64,000 bases of DNA from Gilvimarinus algae (GTDB lineage: Bacteria > Pseudomonadota > Gammaproteobacteria > Pseudomonadales > Cellvibrionaceae), in NCBI RefSeq assembly GCF_030518215.1, contig NZ_JAULRT010000035.1, forward strand, positions 124,001 through 188,000, read 5' to 3'. The position numbers and the translations under genes are program-made. Of the stretch, positions 7,366 to 15,641 are shown piece after piece (position 1 is the first letter of the stretch; the number at the start of each line of letters is the position of its first letter). The notes below the pieces were generated by a model, which saw only the letters and a program-made list of their open reading frames with translations, was not told the origin of the DNA and searched no databases.

Positions 7366-9762
7366 ATGATGTTACGATCTTTGATACTGGCGGGCGGGCT
7401 CTGCACCGCCCTGCTGACCCCCACCACCTTCGCCACCACATCCGAATCTCTCAACCTCCTGCCCTGGCCGCAATCGGTAGAGACCAGCGAGCAATATCTG
7501 ACTCTAAAGGCTCTGCCGAGTGTTACCGTCAGCGGTGAGGACACGGAGCTGGTGAGGCAGGCGGGCGAGCGGTTTCTATCCCGCCTGCGCCAGCAAACCG
7601 GGCTGAAGGCCGGCGAATCATCACTGCCAATAAGCATCCGCGTTAGCGCCAAAGCCGAGCGCGCACTCGATACCGCCAGTGAAGCTTATACCCTGGCGGT
7701 CAGTAGCGAGGCCATTTCTCTAGACGCCGAGAGCTATCGCGGCGCACTGCACGGGCTGGAAACCCTGCTGCAATTGATCGGCATTCAGCACAAGGCTGAA
7801 AGCATCCGCCTGCCGGCACTGACAGTGACAGACTCACCCCGCTTTGCCTGGCGCGGCCTGCTGATTGACTCCGTGAGACACTTTTTCTCGCTTGAGACAC
7901 TCAAGCGCCAGATAGACGGCATGGCCGCCGCCAAGCTCAACGTGTTCCACTGGCACCTGACCGACGATCAGGGTTGGCGCCTTGAGTCGCCCAGCTACCC
8001 CAAGCTGCACGAACAGGCCTCGGGCGGGCAGTATTACACCCGGGCGCAGGTGCGCGAGCTGATCGACTACGCGGCGGCGCGCGGCATTCACGTGCTCCCC
8101 GAGATCGATATGCCCGGCCATGCCAGTGCCATCGCCGTGGCCTACCCCGAGCTGATGTCCGCCCCGGGCCCCTACCAACCAGAAGACCGCTGGGGCGTGC
8201 ACAAGCCGCTGCTGAACCCAGCCAACCCGGCGGTGTACGAGTTCGCAAGGGCCATACTGGGCGAAGTGGCCGAGCTGTTTCCCTTTCCCTATGTGCACAT
8301 TGGTGGCGATGAAGTCGACCCCGAGCACTGGGAAACCAACCAAGAGATTCAGGCCTTTCGCGAAAAACAAAAACTGGCCGACAGCCACGCGTTGCACGCC
8401 TACTTTAACCAGCGCCTGGCCGAGATACTGACTCAGCTCGACCGCAAAATGATTGGCTGGGACGAGGTGCTGCACCCCGATTTACCCAAGGGCACAGTGG
8501 TGCAATCCTGGCAGGGCCCGGATGCCTTGGGGCGGGCGATCAATATGGGCTTTCCCGCGCTCTTATCGACCGGCTTCTACCTCGACCAACCGCAGTACGC
8601 CAGTTATCACTACCGTGTGCGCCTGTTACCCGAGCCGGTGAAACTGGACACCACCCCCGCTGACGACGAAAGTTGGAGCACCTGGCGCTTTAGCGCTCCG
8701 CGCAAACGCGGCAGCGATGTTGCCGGCACCCTTTCTGTCATTACTCATGACAAGACCAGTCGCGGTTTTATCGATTTTAAAAACAAGTCGCGTCAGGTGC
8801 TGTCCGATGTGCGTTACGACGGCCAACACCTGAGCTTTACAGTGGACAGCTGGATGGGCCCTATCAGCGCCGAACTTGACAGCCACAATCACACACTCAG
8901 CGGACAATTGCTGGTGGGCAACGCCCCATACCTATTAACGGGTGAGAAAATAGCCGGCAGCGAGCTTGCAGGAAGCCAACTGCCGGAGCCGGTAAAAAAA
9001 GATCTGGTCGATGCCAGCAAAGAACCTTTGCTGCTCGGCGGTGAGGCCGCGCTCTGGGCTGAAATTATCGATGAAAACAGCATCGATCTGCGCCTCTGGC
9101 CGCGAGGCTTTGTGGTCGCCGAAAGGCTCTGGTCCGCGGAGGAGCTGCGCGATGAAAAGGCCCTCTACGCGCGCCTGGATAATGTATCCGAGTGGTCGGC
9201 GGTGTCGGCGGGGCTTGAGCACTTTCAACAGCAGCGCGACGCACTGCAGAGTCGCTACCCCGATGTGGCGCTCGATTCACTGTTGCAGCTGAGCTCGGCC
9301 ATGGAGCCGGCGCACTACTACCACCGCCACCACGAAAAATCCGAAAAAGAAACCTATTCGCGGCGCGACCCGCTGAATCGGTTTGTCGACAGTCTGCCCG
9401 CCGAGAGCCGCGCCAGCCAAGACTTTGTTGATCAGGTATCACAGTGGCTGGCACAGCCGGAAAACACAAGCGTGCAGCAGCGCCTCAACAAACAACTGCA
9501 GCAGTGGCAAGAAGCAGCGAAAGCGGTTGCCAAGGCCACGCAAGCGCCAGCACACCAGGAGCTACACCAGCTGGCTGACAACCTGAGCGAGGTCACCCGC
9601 TGGGGGCTCGCCGCCCTTGAGGCTCGCGCCAAGGGCAAGCCGTTGACGGTCGAACAGCGCAAAGAGGCGAACGCCGTTATCGATCGGGCACTGAACATTC
9701 AGTACGAGGTGATTGTGTCGGCGGCCTTTGGTGTCAAACAACTGCTTCATACACAACCCTAA
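7366..9762 (+). CDS. Beta-N-acetylhexosaminidase, GH20, with inserted segment
   Basis: A 798-residue secreted enzyme with a signal peptide (about 24 residues ending near TFATT). The GH20b N-domain is followed by the barrel, with WHLTDDQGWRLE, the EIDMPGHA block and the catalytic Asp315-Glu316 pair in HIGGDEVD. After the LSTGFYLDQ strand near residue 400, about 130-150 residues rich in beta strands separate it from LLGGEAALWAE near residue 556; in ordinary GH20 enzymes these lie much closer. It removes terminal GlcNAc or GalNAc from chitin, glycan or peptidoglycan fragments. It follows the PLP enzyme gene by 24 bp. Two adjacent ATGs (7366, 7369) are possible starts. Confidence 0.93.
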   Translation: MMLRSLILAGGLCTALLTPTTFATTSESLNLLPWPQSVETSEQYLTLKALPSVTVSGEDTELVRQAGERFLSRLRQQTGLKAGESSLPISIRVSAKAERALDTASEAYTLAVSSEAISLDAESYRGALHGLETLLQLIGIQHKAESIRLPALTVTDSPRFAWRGLLIDSVRHFFSLETLKRQIDGMAAAKLNVFHWHLTDDQGWRLESPSYPKLHEQASGGQYYTRAQVRELIDYAAARGIHVLPEIDMPGHASAIAVAYPELMSAPGPYQPEDRWGVHKPLLNPANPAVYEFARAILGEVAELFPFPYVHIGGDEVDPEHWETNQEIQAFREKQKLADSHALHAYFNQRLAEILTQLDRKMIGWDEVLHPDLPKGTVVQSWQGPDALGRAINMGFPALLSTGFYLDQPQYASYHYRVRLLPEPVKLDTTPADDESWSTWRFSAPRKRGSDVAGTLSVITHDKTSRGFIDFKNKSRQVLSDVRYDGQHLSFTVDSWMGPISAELDSHNHTLSGQLLVGNAPYLLTGEKIAGSELAGSQLPEPVKKDLVDASKEPLLLGGEAALWAEIIDENSIDLRLWPRGFVVAERLWSAEELRDEKALYARLDNVSEWSAVSAGLEHFQQQRDALQSRYPDVALDSLLQLSSAMEPAHYYHRHHEKSEKETYSRRDPLNRFVDSLPAESRASQDFVDQVSQWLAQPENTSVQQRLNKQLQQWQEAAKAVAKATQAPAHQELHQLADNLSEVTRWGLAALEARAKGKPLTVEQRKEANAVIDRALNIQYEVIVSAAFGVKQLLHTQP

Positions 9763-9802
9763 ATTCACGCTGCCTCGCTACGCGGCTTTGGAGAGAGCTT
9801 TT

Positions 9803-10720
9803 ATGATACGTTTCAGTGTTCGCCCGCTTTTGTCGCTGGGCCTGTTGGCAGCGACTCTGCCCAGTTTGGCTCAGGCCGGGCAAGAACCTTACACCAGTGA
9901 AGACTGGGTAGCCGAAAACACCTTTACCACCGGGGTGGAAGGACCAGTGGTCGGGCCCGATGGCACTCTCTACGCCGTCAACTACGAGCGCGAAGGCACC
10001 ATTGGTGCCGTGAGCGACAAAGGCCAGGCAAAGCTTTGGCTGGCGCTGCCCGAGGGCAGCACCGGCAATGCCTTGCGTTTAGGCCCGAACGGCCAAATGC
10101 TGGTGGCTGACTACACCGGGCACAATGTTTTAAGCATTGATACCGCTACCGGCGAGGTATCGGTCTTCGCCCACGAGGCGCGGATGAATCAGCCCAATGA
10201 CATTGTTGTTGCGGACGACGGCACCGTCTACGCCAGCGACCCCAACTGGGCCGAGAGCAGAGGCAACCTCTGGAAGATCGATGCCAATGGCACAGTAACG
10301 CTCCTGGAGAGCGACATGGGCACCACCAACGGCATTGAGTTGTCACCGGATGGGCGCAAGCTTTATGTGAATGAAAGTGTACAGCGCACTGTGTGGGTCT
10401 ACGATCGCAACGATGACGGCAGCGTGAGCAATAAAAAGCGCTTTTATCAATTCAGCGATCACGGTATGGATGGCATGAGCACCGACATCGAAGGCAACCT
10501 ATACATTGCCCGCTACGGCGCAGGAACAATTGCCGTCTTGTCCCCGGCCGGCGAGCTGATTCGGCAAATCACACTCACCGGACAGCACCCCACCAATATT
10601 ACCTTTGGCGGGGCCATGGGCACGCGTGCCTTCGTGACCATGCAAAAGCGCGGCAATATTGAATCCTTTATCAATGAGGTGCCGGGTTCAGACTGGCACA
10701 AAAGTCAGGCGCGACAATAA
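9803..10720 (+). CDS. Secreted SMP-30/gluconolactonase-like beta-propeller protein
   Basis: A 305-residue protein with a clear signal peptide (ends near LAQAG). The body is a six-bladed SMP-30/gluconolactonase/LRE-like propeller: the EGPVVGPDGTLYAVN entry strand, the NDIVVADDGTVYASDP metal-site asparagine/aspartate block, the GTTNGIELSPDGRKLYVNES blade and the DGMSTDIEGNLYIA blade. Members hydrolyse sugar lactones or related esters. The start at 9803 has a GGAGAGAG ribosome-binding site; upstream in-frame codons overlap the GH20 gene. It closes the plus-strand operon, just before a bidirectional terminator. Confidence 0.88.
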   Translation: MIRFSVRPLLSLGLLAATLPSLAQAGQEPYTSEDWVAENTFTTGVEGPVVGPDGTLYAVNYEREGTIGAVSDKGQAKLWLALPEGSTGNALRLGPNGQMLVADYTGHNVLSIDTATGEVSVFAHEARMNQPNDIVVADDGTVYASDPNWAESRGNLWKIDANGTVTLLESDMGTTNGIELSPDGRKLYVNESVQRTVWVYDRNDDGSVSNKKRFYQFSDHGMDGMSTDIEGNLYIARYGAGTIAVLSPAGELIRQITLTGQHPTNITFGGAMGTRAFVTMQKRGNIESFINEVPGSDWHKSQARQ

Positions 10721-10723
10721 AAA

Positions 10724-10775
10724 GCAACGCCTGTTCACGCAGTTGCCGTTACCTAGCGAGGACAGGCGTTAGGTT
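10724..10775. terminator. Bidirectional terminator between SMP-30 and lacI-type genes
   Basis: The arms AACGCCTGT (10726-10734) and ACAGGCGTT (10762-10770) pair over a 27-base loop. T-rich tracts follow on both strands (AGGTTTTT on plus; GCTTTTTATT on minus). The two flanking genes converge here, so it can serve both. Confidence 0.75.
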
Positions 10776-11779
10776 TTTACCGGCCCTGTACTCTCGCGGA
10801 TAATCAGGGTGTGATCGAGCACGATATTTTGAGCGACCATCGGCTCGCCACGCAGCTGTGGCAATAGCAATTCCATGCAAACCCGGCCGATATCGCTCAT
10901 GGGCTGCGCGATGGTCGTCAGTGAAGGGTTGCAGTAGTTGGCGTAGGATATATTGTCAAAACCCAGCACGGAGATATCGTCAGGCACCCGGTAACCACTC
11001 TTGCAAAGAGTCGCGATGCACGCCATGGCCATTTCATCGCTGAACGCGAAAATCGCCGTTGGCGGCTGGGGCTGTTTCATCAAACGGCGGGTAGCCTGTT
11101 CGGACTTTTCCAGTCCGTAGTCACCCACATCAATGCACTGCTCATCAATGGCAAGACCTGCCTGGCGCAGTGCATCTTTGTAGCCAGCCAAGCGATCTTT
11201 CGTGCTGGGGGACTTCAAATTGCCGGCAATTACACCAATACGTGTGTGTCCAAGCGACAGCAAATATTCCACGCCATCGCGCGCCGCGGCGCGGTTATCA
11301 ATGTTGACCTGAGGCAAACCATTGACGGGTACCAGCTCGCAAGCGTTGACCATAGGCGGCAGCTGATTGGCCAGCGGGATGGAGGGTTCCACATCAAAGG
11401 GCAGGCGAGGGCAGAACAGCAGTATGCCATCGGCCTGGCGCGAGCTGACCATGGCGGCAAAAGACCTCTCCCGGGTTTCCATTTCCTGAGTGTCGCCCAG
11501 CAGCAGAGAATAGCCATTTTCCAGCGCAATACTCTCCATGGCGCGAATCACAGGGTAATTAAAGGCACTGATGGCATCGGGAATAATGGCGACCAGCCTG
11601 TTGGTTTTGGCCTTACGCAGACTAACCCCGAGGCTGTTGGGGGTATACCCGGTGCGGTCAATCACCGCCTGTACCCGTTGGCGGCGCTCTTTGGAAACCA
11701 GCTCTGGATTACGAATCACACGCGACACAGTCGCCGGGGAAACTCCCGCTTCAATGGCGATTTCTCGAATGCCCGTCAC
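10769..11779 (-). CDS. LacI-family transcriptional regulator
   Basis: A 336-residue LacI/GalR repressor. The N-terminal HTH with recognition helix SPATVSRVIRNP (residues 14-25) and hinge-helix region NSLGVSLRKAKTN are followed by the periplasmic-binding-protein-like sensor (VAIIPD, DGILLFCPR, GVIAGNLKSPSTKDRLAGYKD, FAFSDEMAMA, SVLGFDNIS). The start is GTG, preceded by GAGGTGG. It lies downstream of GH97 on the same strand and is the only LacI-type gene in the window. It is the obvious candidate to bind the GAAAACGTTTTC palindromes before GH97 and the TonB receptor, which have the central CpG typical of LacI-family sites. Confidence 0.92.
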   Translation of the reverse strand: MTGIREIAIEAGVSPATVSRVIRNPELVSKERRQRVQAVIDRTGYTPNSLGVSLRKAKTNRLVAIIPDAISAFNYPVIRAMESIALENGYSLLLGDTQEMETRERSFAAMVSSRQADGILLFCPRLPFDVEPSIPLANQLPPMVNACELVPVNGLPQVNIDNRAAARDGVEYLLSLGHTRIGVIAGNLKSPSTKDRLAGYKDALRQAGLAIDEQCIDVGDYGLEKSEQATRRLMKQPQPPTAIFAFSDEMAMACIATLCKSGYRVPDDISVLGFDNISYANYCNPSLTTIAQPMSDIGRVCMELLLPQLRGEPMVAQNIVLDHTLIIRESTGPVKT

Positions 11780-12211
11780 GGGACCACCTCAGTATTGTTA
11801 TCGTTAGAATCTTTGCAAGGATAATAACCAATCGGACCTTCGGGGTAAACCGAAGGCCTACAGCGCCGCCGCTCAGTGGGAGGGCAAAAAAAGAGGCAGG
11901 GTGCTAACGAATCAATCGCCAACACGCGCTGCCTAAGGCGAGAGCCCGAACCTCTCGCCAGCATTGCCCTATACGCACTGGTGAGGTCGGAGGCCCCATG
12001 TAGTCGGTCGTACCGCTCTATCTATTAACCCGGCAATTATAATTTTCAGGTTAATAGCGGCGCAGGATGCGCAGCCGAAGGCGAGCGCAAGCCCTGTAAA
12101 ATCAAGGTTTCGCAAATTCCGCAGATTTTACGGGGCGACAATTAAGATGCTCAGGACGAGTATCTTAATTGCCAAGTTAATAGCCTTGCTGCAGAAGTGT
12201 TTGTGTATTGA
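11780..12211. other. Gene-free spacer between lacI-type gene and GH97, filled with inverted repeats
   Basis: The 432-bp region has no credible gene. It contains a 9-bp inverted repeat CTATTAACC (12022-12030)/GGTTAATAG (12049-12057), a 13-bp stem with one mismatch (12091-12103 with 12123-12135) and a second 13-bp stem with one mismatch (AATTAAGATGCTC with GAGTATCTTAATT, 12140-12170). Part of it is a copy of a dispersed repeat. Confidence 0.7.
12022..12184 (+). repeat. Dispersed intergenic repeat, copy A with two flanking partial copies
   Basis: Bases 12049-12140 align with 60524-60621: both begin GGTTAATAGCGGCGC, contain CAAG...CCCT and CGCAAA..CCGC in order, and end TTTTA..GGGCGACA. The inverse of 12022-12038 equals 60517-60533 over 17 bases, and 12167-12184 is a third, imperfect start sequence (AATTGCCAAGTTAATAGC). 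No open reading frame is present, so this is a non-coding element of unknown type. Confidence 0.6.
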
Positions 12212-14233
12212 TCACGGCAGCTTTTGCAAACTTACCGCAGCGCCACCTCCGGGCGCCAGCTGCAGGCTTAGGGTATCCGCCGCGCCCACCTCCCGGTGGC
12301 TAATGTGATAGGCAGCGGGATTATTACGGTAGTGCGCATCCTTTGCATCGGCGTAGATGATCGCCCGGTAACGCTCGCCCTCGCTGAGAAAATCCAGAGG
12401 CAGCGTCAAGGTTCGCTCCGTCTCGTTGGTAATGGCGCCCAAATACCAGTCATCCCCCCCGCGTTCGCGCCGGGCAATCGCAATGGATTCGCCAATTTCA
12501 CCGGCCAGCACCCGGGTCGTCTCCCAGTCCACCGGGACTTGCTTGATAAACTCAAAGGCGTCCGGGTGCCGCGCGTAATTTTGAGGCAGATCAGATGCCA
12601 TCTGCACCGGCGAATAAACGACAACATAAAGCGCCAATTGCTTTGCCAAGGTTGTGTTCACCTGATTGTTCGGGCGGCTTGGCAGGGTCAACTCAAAAGC
12701 GCCTGGGGTAAAATCCATAGGACCGGAGAGCAAGCGTGTATAAGGCAAAATTACCGTGTGTTCAGGCGGATTACCGCCGTCGTCCGACCAGGCATCGTAT
12801 TCCTGGCCACGGGCCACTTCACGGGATACCAGGTTCGGGTAGGTGCGGCGTTCGCCGGTATCTTTAACCGTTTCGTGCGCGACAACCATGACCTTGTGTT
12901 TCGCCGCCATTTTTGTCACGCGATCGGCATGACGCACAAAACGCTGACCGTGATGATAGTAGCCATTGGTCAAACGTTCTCCGGTTTCAACATAACCGGT
13001 TTTGACCGCCTTCATGCCATGATCGGCGAGAAACTGGTAGGCGTCTTCCAATTGACTCTCGTAATTGTCGACCGCCGCGCCGGTTTCATGATGACCAATA
13101 ATGTAGACTCCCTTGTCTTTTGCATAGTGGGTAACTTCCTCCACATCGTAATCCGGGTAGGCTTGGGTAAAATTGAACTCAGCGCCCTGGCCGTTAAACC
13201 ACTCACTGTCCCAACCAGTGTTCCAGCCCTCGACCAGCACACCGTCAAAGCCGTGCTTAGCCGCAAAATCGATGTATTTTTTGGCGTTTTCAGTGGTAGC
13301 GCCATGCTTGTCACCCTGGGACCAAGTGCCTTTTTCCAGGTGCAGCTCCCACCAAATACCCACGTACTTGCCTGGCTTTACCCAGGAAACATCGCCAAGG
13401 GCGTTGGGATCGTTCAGGTTGAGCGTTAAATAATTGGTAATCAGATCACCGGGTGCTTTCGCTACCTGCAGCGTACGCCAGGGAGTTGCAAAGGGTAAGT
13501 CCACCTGCGCCCGCACTTGAGTGTGCGGCGTCAGCGGAACCAGTTCGGCGGCCAGGGTGTGCGTACCGGTGCGCTTCAGGTTCATGGTGGAGTAATCGTG
13601 CAGAGCCGCCTCGTGCAACACCAGGTAGAGCCCCTTGCCAGTTTTGAACGTCACGGGGGTGTGTACAAGATCCATCTCTTCGACCGGTGTCTCGCGGTAC
13701 AAATATTCGTATTGATTGCCCGCCTGCGCCGGAGTCCACCAGGCGGTGTGATTGCCTGCCAGAGAAAATTCGGTTAATTCCCGGGTAACCGACACCGATG
13801 ATACACCGTCCGCAGCAGGCAACTCATAGCGGAAACCTAAGCCTTCATCGTAGAGCCGAAAAACAATATTGAGCTTTCGCTTAAGGCCCGACTCTTCATG
13901 TAGAGACACGAGAAGTTGATTATAGTGATTGCGAATGTAACGCTCTTCTCCCCAGGGCTGCTCCCAGGTTTGATCGAAACCGGTGCGCGACACACTTGCC
14001 AACGTCAAAGCTTTTGACAGTGGCGCCTGACCTTTAAAATCAAGCCCCAGCGCGGAATCAGCGATCACTTCGTCGCCGCGATAGCTCACCCGATACTGGG
14101 GATGCCCCTGATTATCGAGAAAAAATTGCAGTGTGATATCACCATTAGGGGACTGAGCCTGGATAATCTCAGAAGCTGTTACCGGATGAATGGTGAGCAT
14201 AAGCAGCGCTCCCAAAAGCAAGATCGTTTTCAT
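12212..14233 (-). CDS. Secreted GH97 glycoside hydrolase, predicted inverting alpha-glucosidase
   Basis: A 673-residue protein with a signal peptide (ends near VTASE), the normal GH97 length. An N-terminal beta-sandwich is followed by a barrel and a short C-terminal sheet. Glutamates at 383 (HHETG), 454 (AHETVKDTG), 472 and 478 (REVARGQEYD) have the spacing of the base, calcium-ligand and acid glutamates of the Bacteroides SusB alpha-glucosidase. This favours the inverting, alpha-glucoside-acting subgroup over the retaining alpha-galactosidases. Activity on maltodextrin-like substrates is inferred. The promoter region carries two LacI-type operators about 100-130 bp upstream, and the TonB receptor gene has the same pair. 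Confidence 0.92.
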   Translation of the reverse strand: MKTILLLGALLMLTIHPVTASEIIQAQSPNGDITLQFFLDNQGHPQYRVSYRGDEVIADSALGLDFKGQAPLSKALTLASVSRTGFDQTWEQPWGEERYIRNHYNQLLVSLHEESGLKRKLNIVFRLYDEGLGFRYELPAADGVSSVSVTRELTEFSLAGNHTAWWTPAQAGNQYEYLYRETPVEEMDLVHTPVTFKTGKGLYLVLHEAALHDYSTMNLKRTGTHTLAAELVPLTPHTQVRAQVDLPFATPWRTLQVAKAPGDLITNYLTLNLNDPNALGDVSWVKPGKYVGIWWELHLEKGTWSQGDKHGATTENAKKYIDFAAKHGFDGVLVEGWNTGWDSEWFNGQGAEFNFTQAYPDYDVEEVTHYAKDKGVYIIGHHETGAAVDNYESQLEDAYQFLADHGMKAVKTGYVETGERLTNGYYHHGQRFVRHADRVTKMAAKHKVMVVAHETVKDTGERRTYPNLVSREVARGQEYDAWSDDGGNPPEHTVILPYTRLLSGPMDFTPGAFELTLPSRPNNQVNTTLAKQLALYVVVYSPVQMASDLPQNYARHPDAFEFIKQVPVDWETTRVLAGEIGESIAIARRERGGDDWYLGAITNETERTLTLPLDFLSEGERYRAIIYADAKDAHYRNNPAAYHISHREVGAADTLSLQLAPGGGAAVSLQKLP

Positions 14234-14333
14234 AGTTATTACGTCGTTGTTGTGGTGACTAAAAATTCCAGCGATGAGTCAGTGTAATTTTCCGCTTTTT
14301 GGCTTACTACGGCAGTTACGTTTCTCGGACCAA

Positions 14334-14365
14334 GAAAACGTTTCCAACCCTTTGAAAACGTTTTC
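14334..14365. promoter_or_regulatory. Tandem LacI-type operators upstream of GH97
   Basis: GAAAACGTTTCC (14334-14345, 11 of 12 symmetrical consensus positions) and GAAAACGTTTTC (14354-14365, perfect palindrome) start exactly 20 bp apart, about two helical turns. They lie between the stop of the small secreted gene and the start of GH97. The same pair with the same spacing precedes the TonB receptor. Confidence 0.75.
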
Positions 14366-14386
14366 TTGAGGCGTTTCCTATCTACA

Positions 14387-14827
14387 TCAATTGCAAACAG
14401 CTCTCAATGTCGGCGGGGTGCTGTAACTCCCAGAATGTATCGTAGTGATTGTCGCGCCGCACTGACCGCAGAAATCCGCTACATACTCGTTTGGATAGCT
14501 CGTTGCCAAGCCTTGCCACGCTTGCTCACCAGAGTTGGGACAGTCGTAGGCCGATTGGACCACAAAGCTGGGGGACTGGCAGTCGCCCGAATTTTCATAG
14601 GGGGCATATACATTGATAGTACAGCTATTGACCTGGCCCGCCTTGATGGTTCGGTCCGCAACGACAGCACTGCCGTCTTTCGCCCTGTCCTGGCGTACCA
14701 ATTGGCTAGGACCGGATTGCTGATACACCACCTCCCAAGTCACAGGAACATCTCCTGCCAAGGCAGAGCCGCAACACAAGACAAAAGCAGTAAACGTTAA
14801 AGCGCTACAATTTTTTACTCTGAACAT
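14387..14827 (-). CDS. Small secreted cysteine-rich protein, unknown function
   Basis: A 146-residue protein with an N-terminal signal peptide (hydrophobic to about residue 24, cleavage near ALAGD). The mature part has six cysteines, in SCTINV, GDCQSP, YDCPNS, DFCGQC and the final AVCN, which suggests disulfides in the periplasm or outside the cell. I do not recognise a family. It lies between sapC and GH97 on the same strand, 130 bp after sapC, and ends just before the GH97 operator pair. Its place in a glycan uptake cluster hints at a binding or accessory role, but this is only context. Confidence 0.6.
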   Translation of the reverse strand: MFRVKNCSALTFTAFVLCCGSALAGDVPVTWEVVYQQSGPSQLVRQDRAKDGSAVVADRTIKAGQVNSCTINVYAPYENSGDCQSPSFVVQSAYDCPNSGEQAWQGLATSYPNEYVADFCGQCGATITTIHSGSYSTPPTLRAVCN

Positions 14828-14957
14828 AGCTATATCCTATTTTCCGGGGCTATTAGAAACACCCTTTTCCAATGGTCCCGCTCCTCAATGATTCAAGTCC
14901 CTCTGAAAAATTTTCACCTCAAAAAGTAGACAGTCGACACAAACGAGAATTTGTGAA

Positions 14958-15641
14958 TTATCCCGCCAATTCGGCTATTCTTGTCATGTTGTACAGCGAG
15001 AAATTCTGGGCATAAAGGTATCTGGAAATTTTCATAAATTGTGATCTTTTATTGTCGTCATCGATTCTCGCAACCCGGTTAATATCGACACTGTAGAGTC
15101 CTTCCATTGTGACTTTTCTGCCGTCTTTATAGGTGACCTCCGCCTGAAGCTTTGAAACAAGATCCATAGCCAATACATTCTGTATGTAATCCTCAGTCTC
15201 TTCACGCCCTCTATAAATCTCTCCCAGAGCAGCCATAGCGTCATTGAGAGCTGTAGCATTTTCACCGAATATCGGCTCACCTTTACCCACCCCCGGCGAG
15301 TCAATATCCAAACCTATTACAGGGTCCGATTCCGGGGAGGACTCCACAGCCACCAAAGGCAGTCTTTGAATGCTCAAAGGAAGAGCCCCATCATCAACGC
15401 GCCCTCTACTCAAAAGGGTAGATTCTTCTGAGATGCCAAGAAGCACCGAGCATGAGAATTTACCCGTCTGCCCATCTTTCACCAGAACGATTGGGTAGTG
15501 AAACATCAGCGTAGAAAACTCGGAAATCACAACCGGAACCAGCCGACGGTGAAAATAGGCTTTTCGTGCTTCAGAAAAGTCGACCCGTAACTGTCTATGA
15601 GAATGCTCTTCCAGGATTTCTACGCTAGGCATTGTCGTCAT
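14958..15641 (-). CDS. SapC family protein
   Basis: A 227-residue protein matching the SapC family: the early FSEARKAYFHRRLVPVVISEFSTLMFHYPIVLVKD block and the GEPIFGENATALNDAMAALGEIYRGREETEDYIQ segment are characteristic. It is named after a gene of the Campylobacter S-layer locus but the biochemical role of the family is unknown. The start codon overlaps the halogenase stop codon (ATGA), so translation of the two is probably coupled. In many polysaccharide-degrading Proteobacteria the trio TonB receptor, tryptophan-halogenase-like protein and SapC is found together, as here. Confidence 0.88.
   Translation of the reverse strand: MTTMPSVEILEEHSHRQLRVDFSEARKAYFHRRLVPVVISEFSTLMFHYPIVLVKDGQTGKFSCSVLLGISEESTLLSRGRVDDGALPLSIQRLPLVAVESSPESDPVIGLDIDSPGVGKGEPIFGENATALNDAMAALGEIYRGREETEDYIQNVLAMDLVSKLQAEVTYKDGRKVTMEGLYSVDINRVARIDDDNKRSQFMKISRYLYAQNFSLYNMTRIAELAG

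Noticed and set aside
12296-13429. Long plus-strand frame (377 codons) opposite the GH97 gene
   Set aside because: It has no recognisable domain, lies fully antisense to a clearly conserved enzyme, and has no ribosome-binding site; it arises from GC-rich codon bias.
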